Of a stretch of 64,000 nt of DNA, positions 1 through 25,628 are shown one piece after another (positions within the stretch are counted from its first letter, which is position 1; each line of letters starts with the position of its first letter). The notes under the pieces were generated by a model. It had not been told where the DNA came from. It searched no databases and saw only the letters and a program-made list of their open reading frames with translations. This DNA comes from Lampris incognitus (taxonomy: Eukaryota > Chordata > Actinopteri > Lampriformes > Lampridae). A program made the translations under genes and the position numbers. The stretch is taken from positions 50,822,897-50,886,896 of the forward strand of contig NC_079215.1 in NCBI RefSeq assembly GCF_029633865.1. The letters run 5' to 3'.

Positions 1-475
1 CCGCACCCACTACCGTCCATGCAGTGTCTTCGTCTTTGCTTGATGGCGGAGAGAGCTGGCGCTGGCTCGGCTGGGAGAGCTTGCTCTGCTTCGTGCTGTG
101 GGCCCAGGGACCACGGCCCAGCCTGGAGCTGCGCCCGAAGATAAAACACCGAGGGTGGCCCGACAGGACGCGGAAGCTGGGCAGGCTAAGCTAACTGCTA
201 GCCCATACAGACCGACAGTTCCGACAGTCATCCTGGCTGGCGTTTGTTCTACTGGATAGTAATTTTTTTTGTTTTGTTTTGTTTCTTTGGTTTAGATATA
301 TGTGTTAGTTTGGATATATATGTTCTTGTAGTTGTTGTAGTTTTTGAATATGTGTTTTTGTGTTTGTGTTGCACTGCCGTGGGCTGGAGGAAACAATGTT
401 TCGTTTCATTTCATGTGCGCAAGTGCATGAAATGAAATAACAAATAAAGTGTTTCTGATTCTGATTCTGATTTAT
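1..475 (+). repeat. dispersed repeat R1 with (TTCTGA)n-type 3' tail, copy 1
   Basis: Sequence such as GGGCAGGCTAAGCTAACTGC, the GGGCTGG block and the tail AAGTGTTTCTGATTCTGATT recur at 2660-3496. The short tandem tail and dispersed copies point to a retroposed element. The left end lies off the window. It sits in a kit intron just before the exon at 504. Confidence 0.7.
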
Positions 476-503
476 GAGACTGTGCAATTCTGTTGTGCTC
501 CAG

Positions 504-15360
<14,857 letters not shown>

Positions 15361-15471
15361 CACACAAACTCAGATACTGTGTGTGTCCAGGGTCAAGACA
15401 TGCAGGTCCTTGCACACGCATACACACACAATGCTCTGAATTGTCTGTCACTTGTGATCATTGTCTACCTT

Positions 15472-15477
15472 ATTAAA
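15472..15477 (+). terminator. proximal poly(A) signal of kit
   Basis: ATTAAA about 112 bases after the kit TGA, in an otherwise noncoding stretch. A second candidate is AATAAA at 16500-16505. Confidence 0.5.
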
Positions 15478-15875
15478 GAACCAAACTAAAAGAGCCGACC
15501 GGACACTGAAAAACAGCTAACAACATGTGCCGCCCCACCGGAAACCATGTAGCCACCCCTCGCCCTCTTACACCAACAGAACTCTATCGGCTTTTCTGCG
15601 ACAAGTATATTTGGTGTGTGTCTGTTCAGACACACTAAACATCCATCACTGTTCACCGTCAGATCTGTCACGAGCCATCAAGAGCACGCGAGAGTTCCGG
15701 TTTGCAGTCGGCCAAAGATTATATTTTAAGATGCTTTGGGGAGGAGGGGGGGGGGACAGAATCTGCGCTAGCGAGAAGGAAAATCCTGACCTTGGGAGGT
15801 CACGTGGGACTGGGGAATAGATAAACAAGAGATTAGTGCTGGTGGTTGTTTGTGTCTTACATTCAAAATATGGTA

Positions 15876-15878
<3 letters not shown>

Positions 15879-15910
<32 letters not shown>
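15879..15910. repeat. (TC)n tract downstream of kit
   Basis: Perfect TC run within the kit 3' flank. Confidence 0.9.
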
Positions 15911-15913
<3 letters not shown>

Positions 15914-16638
15914 GCATTTACAATGCTTGCAAATCCCTCTGGTAGGAGTTTTTCGTTTAGCTCGCCGTCGAGGTGATTTAAATCGGCCTTTAAAGAAGAC
16001 AAATCCAGATCTTCTCCTGCTGTATCTCTGGTGAGACGCATGACCAAAGCGGTGTTGAATATGTACCATACCCAAAATGGCGTGCACCAAAACCCTCGTT
16101 ATGCTATGGCTTTGGAAACTGTGACTTACAAAAGACAAAAAAAACAAAACAAAAAAAATCAGTTTACCATTGTATCGCGGGGTTTAGCCTTAGACGTAAT
16201 AGTCTTGTGTTCATGTGGGGGGGGGGGTCTACCCGGGCTGCTAGGGCTGCCGGGAGACACCTTTCTCTTCCGGTTGTGGAGGATGTGTGCGTTGTAAATA
16301 CACTGTTAGCTGTGCCTTTAGCGGTTACGCACGACACTGAGCGCGCTCGTGCGACTGTCCCGTCAGTAACCGTCTGCCCTCCTGGCAGTTACTGACGGGC
16401 TGTACTGACGTGCTGCACGCACACAAGAGCTCGTGTAAAGTTAGGCTGTCACACAAGGTTTTGAAGTTTATGCCGTTTTGATACAGTTGGTTGACTTGTA
16501 ATAAAAGAATTTACCCATAACGGTGGAACTCCCTGGATTGTGTGATCCGTGTGTGTGTGTGTCCAATTTCAATCAAGAGAAGAAAAAAAAACCCAGAAAT
16601 GCAGAAACGGTGTTAATCGTATAATGTTTGCAATTGGT

Positions 16639-16644
16639 TTTATT
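16639..16644 (-). terminator. candidate poly(A) signal of clock
   Basis: TTTATT on the plus strand reads AATAAA for the minus-strand clock transcript. It is the last such hexamer before the kit 3' region, 134 bases beyond the distal kit signal. Confidence 0.35.
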
Positions 16645-16910
16645 TTCAAATTGACCAAGGAAGGGGCAGGAAGGGGCAAGGATTTATAATAATAGCAAAT
16701 ATTTCACGGTAAGATGTTCATTATTATGTTTTGACTTCGGGGTAGATAAAAGGAGCACAATTTCATGAGCAGAAAAAGGGATTATACATACATAAACGTA
16801 CAGTAAAGCATAGCACCATTTCACACGGAATACTAATATTGTTGGTCTGGCGTATGTGTGTAGTATTATAACAGAAGTATGTTCTCTATGAACCACGGCA
16901 GTGGAGCAAA

Positions 16911-16913
<3 letters not shown>

Positions 16914-16953
<40 letters not shown>

Positions 16954-16990
16954 GTGTGTGTACGTGCGTGTGTGTGTGCGTGTGTGTGTA
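16914..16990. repeat. (GT)n microsatellite with GC interruptions
   Basis: GT array with several TGCG interruptions, in the putative clock 3'UTR. Confidence 0.93.
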
Positions 16991-17695
16991 AGGGGTGCCG
17001 TTACTTCACTTCTCTTGTCAATGGCATTTCATTCCAAATAACCTACACCCAAAATGTTTTGAAATTGTTTCTCAAATCAAACTTTTTCATGCTTCTCTCC
17101 CCCCCCCCCCCGCCCGCCCCCCGCATTTTTGCAAAGACAAACATGTTGAAAACATAAACTGGTTTGTTGTAGCATCGGTGAAACATTCAGAGGGCTTGAA
17201 AACGTTTAAAAAAATAAAATAAAATGCAATGCCAATGAACAAATTTGAATATTGAATACCGGATTGCATTTGTTGGATCGCTGCGGGGAGAAATGTGGCG
17301 TTCTTTTTAAAAGCCTGTCCTTCCTTCATTATAAATCCTTTCAAAGGGTCCTTTTTCTTCTATATTCAACATTTACAACCTCCATTAGTCTCTTTAAAAC
17401 ACCTTTACATTCTTTGGGCTGGGTATCAGTGGCAGTTTACTCACAATATTAACAATTCAACATCACTCTTTAGAGCAATACTTTACACACAAGCTACAGA
17501 GCGGGGGATCTGGATTTGAGGTGGGATGGGTTTTTTTTAAAACCTGGATCAAATAGTAGGTTCCTCACTGCACACCATCTTTACTTGTCCCATTTTGACA
17601 CCCCCCCCACCCCCCAATAGATCCCAGGGGAAAAGTCTCCATTTCCAAATATTACAGTGCATGCTGAGCTAAATTTACCAAAAAAATTTATGTAG

Positions 17696-17890
17696 CAGAG
17701 GTGGCAAATCCAGGTCCAGAAAGTAAAAATCCTGCCCACGTATTTGCTCCACCCAAGTGCTAAACCAATTGATTCTAATCAACCCCACTCTTCAGCTTGA
17801 TAGGGTAATGAAATCAGCTGATTTAGTACACGGGTGGAAGAAATACATGGTTCGGATTTGTACTTCCTGGACCTGGCTTTGCCATCTCTG
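17696..17890. mobile_element. MITE-like palindromic element
   Basis: The ends CAGAGGTGGCAAATCCAGGT and, inverted, CAGAGATGGCAAAGCCAGGT form terminal inverted repeats of about 37 bases with few mismatches. Length 195 bases, no coding capacity. Probably a non-autonomous DNA transposon. Confidence 0.7.
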
Positions 17891-20287
17891 GTAGGAGGAA
17901 TGCTGATACTATTTGAAGCTGGTCAAATTGGTGTGAGTATTTTTGGGCAGCTAGTCTGTGTAAAACAAAACAAAAAACAAAAAAACAAAAAATAATTTTT
18001 TTTTTAGGCAGACGGGTGACCTACGCTCTGAATCGCCGAACATCTTTGTGTCTCCAGTCAAGAATCTACGTCCATATGAAAATAAAATGGGTTACAGTAA
18101 TTCCATCTACGTACACACATAACATACACGCTTACTTACACATGCTCTCAAACAAATACGTATTCAAGTTGAGCTGTCCCACACCGGGGCATTCACAATA
18201 ATCGGCCCGACCAGAGAGGAAGTTTCTTGAATATTACAAATTTCGTTTTTTCTTTTTACTGCAACGTGAGAACTGATTGGCTATCGCCAGGGGAAACCAT
18301 TACTAACCCCTGTGTGATACAAGAAATAAAATCAACAAGGAGAGACAATAAACTTGCAACAAACACAATTACGCAAAGTGTACACACACACTCGTAACAC
18401 AGAAACACACACACACACACACGCTTGCTCGCTTCCACAACACTGAGACAAAGCAACACATTCCAAATACTCCTTTTCCTGATACACTTCCTCCATTTCC
18501 GAGACGTTCCGGTTTGATATGGCTTTTAACTGTAGAGCACACGGGTGGAGCCCAGTTCCATTTCTACTCAACGGTGTGAAATTAAAATGGACCGGGGCCC
18601 AGCCCTGGTTTGAACTGCAGACTGAGAACTGAGCGGGAGCTGAACTTTACTGCATGTGAGGGCTGCTGAGGTTAAGAAAGAGAGGAAAGGATGAGACACT
18701 GCTGACACGAGAGACCGCCAGGGGTTTGCCGAGACCATAAATTAACTGTTCTAGTTACTCTTTTCGTGTACATCGGTCACGTTTGGGGAGGGGTTCTTGC
18801 ATATCTGAACGACACATTTTCCCTGTGGCCGAATGGAGGTGGGTGGGGGGGGATTAGCTTTCCTTGGGAGGAGTTTCCCCTCCAAAAAGGTTTAAACGAA
18901 GAGGGCACCGTAGAAATCTGGGTCAAACACGAGCCATTGACTGCGCCTGGTGTGACTGATTCCTTTCTACGCCTGAGGTCTCTGCATCATCACTGTCCAA
19001 CCCTTCATGGTCTGGTTCTAGGCTGAGGCAGAAGCGAACCTTTCTACATTCCTGAGAATACGAGTACCATTCAGCAAACTTCAAATTCTTACTAAGTCAA
19101 TTATTGTAAGACACAAGGGGCAAACACATACACACACACACACACACGCGCACACACTCCGACGCTTCCCCATGCACACAAAAGGGTGAATTCTCAAAAA
19201 CACACACGCACACCAAAATCACACACGAGGACTTTACAAATAACTAGGTCTAGATAGTGATTTACTGTACACAACCACATTAAGTGCTATAATATTAGGG
19301 GGTTGGAGATACTATAATGTTTGTCACTCATAGGGCTCTCTGACTTTCAAAAAATAATCCCTACTATATACACAAACACATCCTTTATTAGGGGTACTAT
19401 CTTGTTGGAAAATATATACTCATATGAATAGCCTTCAGGAAAAAAAAATCAATTGACATTAATGTTGTTATTGGCACTTGGAATCACTAAACCCGTTACA
19501 CGTACAGTGATCATCCTGCAAAGCATTATTTTAAACTATCTTGTTTCCTGTCGAACATGATTTGTACTTAAAAAGTTACAAAGAGTCATTTTTGTCTCTG
19601 AGACAGTGTTTAAAAACACGACTTCCACAAAACACCCAAGCCCAACCATTTTTTAAAACGAACTCTGAAGTGACTTTAAAGCCTCGTTCTGGACTTTAAC
19701 AGGAGGGTGACATAAGAGGTCTGAGAGGGCCAATCATTGCTCCGTGTTTAACCAGAAAACACTAAAAGTAAAAAGTCATTTTTCAAAAGCGACTAATAAA
19801 AGCTTACACAGTTATTTTTTCCATGCAATCATATAAAATACTACATTTCTGTTTTTCTGTTAAGCTATACTGGATATTTACAAGTTTTTATCATACAGTA
19901 AATTTGTACAGCACCAGTCCGATGTGACACACCTTTGAATGAGTCTCTTGTTACCGTGGTGATAAGGTGTCTCTAAGCAGTCTTGTCAGGTTTTCCAGGG
20001 AGGCAGTGGTGCTCCCACTCGCCTGCGGGCTGAAAAAAACAGGTGGTTCTGGTCCGTGCCGTTGCCATGGTGACACGAGTTCCTCGTCAGCTCAAAGCCT
20101 TTCCTCTTTCCTATGGTTTCATTGTTTCAGGTGCAGGATGGGAGGACAACATCTTGGGAAGATAGCAAGTTTGTGACAGCCACACAAGCGAAACGAAATC
20201 CACGCAACAACCCTTTAGACTTTAGATTTTTAGCAGTGTCCCCAGAGGATTTTGAATGGATGCTTCATTCCCCAGAGCTCATGGCGG

Positions 20288-20581
20288 TCAGGTGCCAACG
20301 CTGTCAGTCCTGTGCGAGGGCAGGGCTCTCTGCTGTCTCTGGGTCTGCAGTCTCAGCTGCTGCCACCGCTGCTGCTGGTGCCTCTGATGGTGAGATTGTT
20401 GTTGCGGTCGTTGCTATTGCCTCTGCTGTTGCTGCTGCTGTTGCTGTTGCTGTGGTTGTTGCTGCTGCTGCTGTTGTTGCTGTTGGTGTGTTGCCTGGGT
20501 GAAGGTGCCCTGCTGTTGGAGAGGGAAAGCTGCCTGCAGAATCAGCTGGGTGGACTGGTTACCATGGAGAAGACGGGTACC
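20288..20581 (-). CDS. clock: last clock exon, with early TAG and in-frame extension
   Basis: The exon opens [20 protein letters not shown] and runs into a second polyQ tract, then ...QQRQ-TAG at 20416-20414. The same frame then continues for 41 codons to TGA at 20290-20288 and contains ALPSHRTDSVGT, the counterpart of the HRTDS motif near the end of vertebrate CLOCK. The TAG lies between two CAA codons in a Gln-rich run, so a C-to-T change of a CAG codon explains it. The annotated stop is the TAG; the extension is marked as probable former coding sequence. Confidence 0.88.
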
Positions 20582-23500
20582 CTAGCAACATTACAGTGCA
20601 GCAGCAGGAGAGAACCAAGCAATGCACAGTAATGAGCCTTTTTCCGTTTAGAGCCATCACAACCCATTATAACATATTACCAAATGTAGGAAGAATTCCC
20701 AAGAATGCTCCCAGAAAAAGCTCTTAAAAATCTACTACAGATGAGACACTAGAATCTGACAGTATCTCTGCAAGTCATTTACAGAAACAACTATTTTCAC
20801 GGTTTTTTTTTTAGACAACTCAGTATCACACTAGGAAAGCAGTAATGTCAACCGATTCAAAGACAGAATAGCCTGATGACCTGACAATGCATTCATAAGG
20901 GCTAGAGTAGTGACACTCAATTACGTGCCATGGAGGGCCATGGCGTTTCTCTTCCCAACCCAACACTATACCAGCTGATTTCGCCTATTAATCCCCCTCT
21001 GTCTGGTTGAAGATGTGTTAATCAATGAAACCAGTTGGTGTCGTGCTGGGTTGGAAAGAAAACCCGTAACACATGGCCCTCCATTTGCCTAGTGTTGTAT
21101 TTAAAACCATTTGGTCTTTGCTGCCCTCCATTGTTACCTGTAGGAATTGCTGCTGTTGCTGCTGCCCCTGCTGGCCACTTGATGCCACTACAGTTGTCTG
21201 GTTTTGGGTTTCAGACTGACCTTGGGGTGGCTGGGCAGGTTGCAGGGTCAAAGTCTGGGTCTGCCCTCCCTGCTGAAAGAACAGAAAGATTAAAAAGGCT
21301 GAACTAATCCCCAACCCAAACCCTAAGCACTGAGATGTTCTTGAAAAATCAAGCCCAGAGTACCAACTGCTGTCCAAGCAATGCACTTGTTTCAATCTCA
21401 TTAGAACAGTTTGATTTCCATCCACTAGTAAAGTAGCTCCCAACTTATTCTGAGTGATTTTACTTTTCAATAAAGTTCAGGACTAGGAAGAGAAAATAAG
21501 TTAGGGGAACTTGAGTAACTGCCAACCTTACAATAAGGTTAATGCGACATAAAATTGATTTTTTTGGGGGGACAAAGTGTATTTGAAAACAGCTACAGAA
21601 AAAACAAGTACACAATTTCATCTTCTCTGGCCGTACCTTTTGAGAATGGAGAAACACTGCTTTACCCTTCCATATGTGGTATTCTCCCAGTCAATTTTCT
21701 TCCTCATGTATATAAAAATCATTAATGAATTAAAAACATTTTTAAAACCGCTTATTTATCTATGCAATATTAGCTTCAAATTCAAGCAGGTGCACACATT
21801 TTCTGCTGAGCGCTCCCCCAGTACGTTCATAGTATCCTCTCGGGCATTCACAACTGCTGCATTTTAGTAGTTGTCAACTACTCCCAAAAAGTAGTCAAGT
21901 AGTTGATTAATCGCAGGAGATATTTTTTTTCACCCAATAACAACGATCAAATCTTTTCAAAAAGGTCTCAGGTACAACCATTAAAGAGGTACCTAATGTA
22001 GGCGGGACCAACCTGGGGGTAGATGAAATAGCAGAGTCCTCGATTGGCTCTGACAGGCTGTTTACAAATGAGCCACAATCTGATTGGACTACTCCCCCAG
22101 CAGGCTTGAGCCAGAGCACTTGACTGCAGTAACAATGCGACTGCTGTCTTGCAAATGTTTCGGTTTAACTAGTGAACACTAGCGTCAACTAGTGGTTTTG
22201 ATAGTCAACTATTCTGTGAAACCCCTTGTATCCCCTAATGTTGGGACTGAAAAGCTCCAGTGGAAAAGCCAAGCACTCCACACAAGAACACCTTGAAATG
22301 GATGGGCCAACTGAGAATGGTGCAGATTGTTCACGTGTGTCATATGGCATCTCCCTTACCTGTTGCCCTCCAAATGGGTTGTATGCAGTGACCACTTGTC
22401 CCATGAACATTGAAGTGGGAACCATGACCGCACCACATGCCATCGGAGCAGTTACCAGCTTCGTCACCAGCTGCTGTCCTGCTGGGAACCTAGAGTGGAG
22501 TGAACAAGTGGAGAAGGAAAAAAAGAAATTGAACGAGACAAGCAGAAAAAGGTGTGAGTGACAAAGCTATAAAAAACAAAATGGAAAAAATACTAAATGG
22601 TAGCAAGGTACATAAACAGTGTAAATAGAAACTATAATGTGGCTAATACAGTCAATGGTGCAAAATTACTTCTTTTGGCAACTGGAAACAACATTGTTCT
22701 CACCAACTGTTAACCTGCTGGAGTGTGTGTCTTTGTTTTCCTACTAGTCTATCCTGAAATTATGCGTCACACTTGTTGTGCCCATACCGGATCTGTCGGT
22801 CCTGCGTAAATGTGGCCACAGCTGTGCCTTGCTGTGTGTTGTTCTGTGGCAGGCTGGTGCTGATCTGCAGCAGATTGGTCGGTCCGGGTTGGGAGATCAT
22901 CATGGTGTTGTAGAGCGGTGCGGTCACTGATCCCTGGGCCTGGGCTGACTGCTGAGGCTGACGCTGGGGCTACAAAAGGGCATGGCAGAAGACAAGAGGG
23001 GGAAAAAAATGGAGGGACAGAGAGACAGACAGACAGAGGCAAGAATTGCTTCAATTAAATGGATAGTGAGAGAATTCAAATAATGGGAGGTTTAACTGTT
23101 CACTTGAATACTAGGAATCACTAAAAATAACCCTGTGACCGATTGCTTAAGGTAATTTAGTTTTAAAAAGTCCATTACTAAAAAAAAAAAACTCATTTAA
23201 GACTGTATTGACAGACCAATAAAATGTTGCTGGTGGGGGGGGGGGTGGGAGAGAGAGAGATGCTTAGGGGTGAAGCTGGTGTTGAAACACAAATGTTTTT
23301 AACAATTTCAACTCTATTAAACACAATTTCCTGGGTCGTGGAGCTTTTCCTATCATCTGAACAGGGGGTAGTGTTGATGGGGGGATTAATCTGAACGGTA
23401 CTTGCTTTGTGCAGCTAGAGGAATTTCTGAAAACCTTTTACATACACTGCTCTGCAGACTATCCCCCCCCTTTTTTTTCTCCCCAATTGTACTTGGTCGA

Positions 23501-25572
23501 TTATCCCACCCTCCAAGCCGCTGCTCCACCCCCTCTACCGAGCCGGGGAGGGCTGCAGACTACCACATGCGTCCTCCGATACATGTGGAGTCGCCAGCCG
23601 CTTCTTTTCACCTGACAGTGAGGAGTTTCAACAGGGGGACGTAGCGCATGGGAGGATCACGCTATTACCCCCAGTTCCCCCTCCCCCCCGAACAGGCACC
23701 CCGACCGATCAGAGGAGGCGCTAGTGCAACGACCAGGACACATACCCACATCCGGCTTCCCACCCGTAGACACGGCCAATTGTGTCTGTAGGGATGCCCG
23801 ACCAAGCCGGAGGTAACACGGGGATTCAAACCGGCGATCCTTGTGTTGGTAGTAGGGGTGTCACAAACATTAAATAATCGCCTGATCGCAATTATTTGGC
23901 CTGACCGCGATCATTTTGCATAATCATTAGAATCGTTTCCATTCATTTGTATAGCAACAGCTGAATGAAACTAACAGAAATGTCATATTTCCATCACTAT
24001 TTCCATGTCGTTTTCCACCGTTTGTTGTTTGACTGGCGCTCCTTTAATGACATCATCTTGTCCACCCTGGCACATGAGCGGCAAAAAAAAAAAAAAGCGC
24101 TAACAAACTGTTTATCTTGAGATGCTTATTCTATAATATTCGGTGACAGCATTTCAAAGAGCATCTGTTGACATTAACATCATGGACGTAGTTGCAAAGC
24201 CAAACACCACAGCAGCGCTGTGGGCACATTTAGGCTTTAAGCCAAATGAAAAAGGAGAGCCTAATAACTTGGAGGAGGCAATTTGTCGGATTTGAAGCAA
24301 AAAGGTCACGGTCAAAAGCGTTAATACCATGAATTTAAAACACCATCTACGGATCCACCACCACACCCAATTCGCCGAACTTGGAAAGACAGCCACTGCC
24401 GCAGTAAACGTGACAATACCAGATGGCACACGTTAACAGTACCAGACAGAACCAGATGGCACACGTGAGTGTGACGCGGTATATAGCCAAAGAAATGCAG
24501 CCGTTCAATACAGTTGGAAAAACCAGCATCTAAAGAACTGCTGCAAAAGTTTGACACGCAGTACGAATTACCAGGAAAAACATACACCTCCAAAACTGCA
24601 ATCCCCAATTTATACAACCAAGTGAAGGATGATATCATCATGGATTTAAAAGAAATTGACTTTTACTCAGCCCCTACAGACATGTGGTCAAGCTCAAATA
24701 TGACCCCATACATCAGCTTAACAATACATTACCTCACCACTGACTGGACTCTACAGTCCAAGTGTTAAGAAACAAGATATACACCAGAGAACCACACAGC
24801 TGATACACTTGCAGAATGCCTTCAGTCTGCTTTGGCAGATTGGGCATTAGATGAGCAGAAAGTGTCCTGCAGAACACAGATACTGGTTCTAACATTGTGG
24901 CTACAATAGGCAAACTTGGTTGGCCACGGCTAAATTGATTTGGCCATAATCTCCATTTAGCTGTCAAAAATGCCATAGCAAGTGAGAAGGAATGCACAGC
25001 TCGCGCCTTGGGATTGTGTAGAAGTTTGGTCAACACTTGTGGGTGTGGGTATGTGTCCTGGTCGTTGCACTAGCATCTCCTCTGGTCAGTCAGGGCGCCT
25101 GTTCAGGGGCGGGGGGAGAAACTGGGGAGAATAGCGTGATCCTCCCACACACTACGTCCCTCTGGCGAAACTCCTCACTGCCAGGTGAAAAGAAGCGGCT
25201 GGCGACTCCACATGTATCAGAGGAAGCATGTGGTAGTCTGCAGCCAAACCCAGATTGGCAGTGGGGGTGGAGCAGCGACCAGGATGGCTCAGAAAATAGG
25301 GTAATTGGCCAAGTACAATTGGGGAGAAAAAAAGGGGGAAAAGCCACGATTAAATCGTTAATCGCAATTATTTGTATGACAATTAATCGTCAGCTAAAAT
25401 TTCATGATCCTGACAGCCCTAGTTGGTAGGCAACGGAATAGACCACCACACTACCCAGACGCCCTACTCTGCAGACTATTTAAACCCAGATAACAATGAG
25501 CAATTCTGTGCCTCCAATCAAAGACAAGACAAAGTCGAACATGCGGAAGAGCCTCTACAGAGGTTTGCGTTT

Positions 25573-25628
<56 letters not shown>

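Larger units (their letters stand above)
15361..16510 (+). other. kit 3'UTR / downstream region with two poly(A) signals
   Basis: No coding sequence is seen. ATTAAA at 15472-15477 lies about 110 bases after the kit stop, and AATAAA at 16500-16505 could be a distal signal. A (TC)n tract lies at 15879-15910. Which signal is used cannot be read from DNA. Confidence 0.5.
16639..20287 (-). other. putative long 3'UTR of clock
   Basis: About 3.6 kb of mostly unique AT-rich DNA without coding signal lies between the clock stop codons and TTTATT at 16639-16644, which reads AATAAA on the minus strand. CLOCK transcripts in vertebrates have multi-kilobase 3'UTRs, so this is the simplest reading. It contains a MITE-like palindrome (17696-17890), a (GT)n tract at 16914-16990 and several CA tracts. 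The extent is inferred, not shown. Confidence 0.4.
23463..25466 (-). mobile_element. tRNA-derived SINE, family A, copy 3, split by hAT
   Basis: Minus orientation. The body is 23463-23852 and the head remnant is 25430-25466 (CAACGGAATAGACCACCACA ... CCCAGACGCCC). The SINE's own target-site duplication CTCTGCAGACTAT is still visible at 23450-23462 and 25467-25479. The hAT element fills the middle. Confidence 0.88.

Noticed and set aside
15486-16395. Small frames downstream of kit as a separate gene
   Set aside because: No splice-supported or conserved reading; the DNA fits the kit 3'UTR and flank.
20113-20632. Long Ala/Val- or Leu-rich plus-strand frames
   Set aside because: They are antisense readings of the CAG/CAA repeats in the last clock exon.
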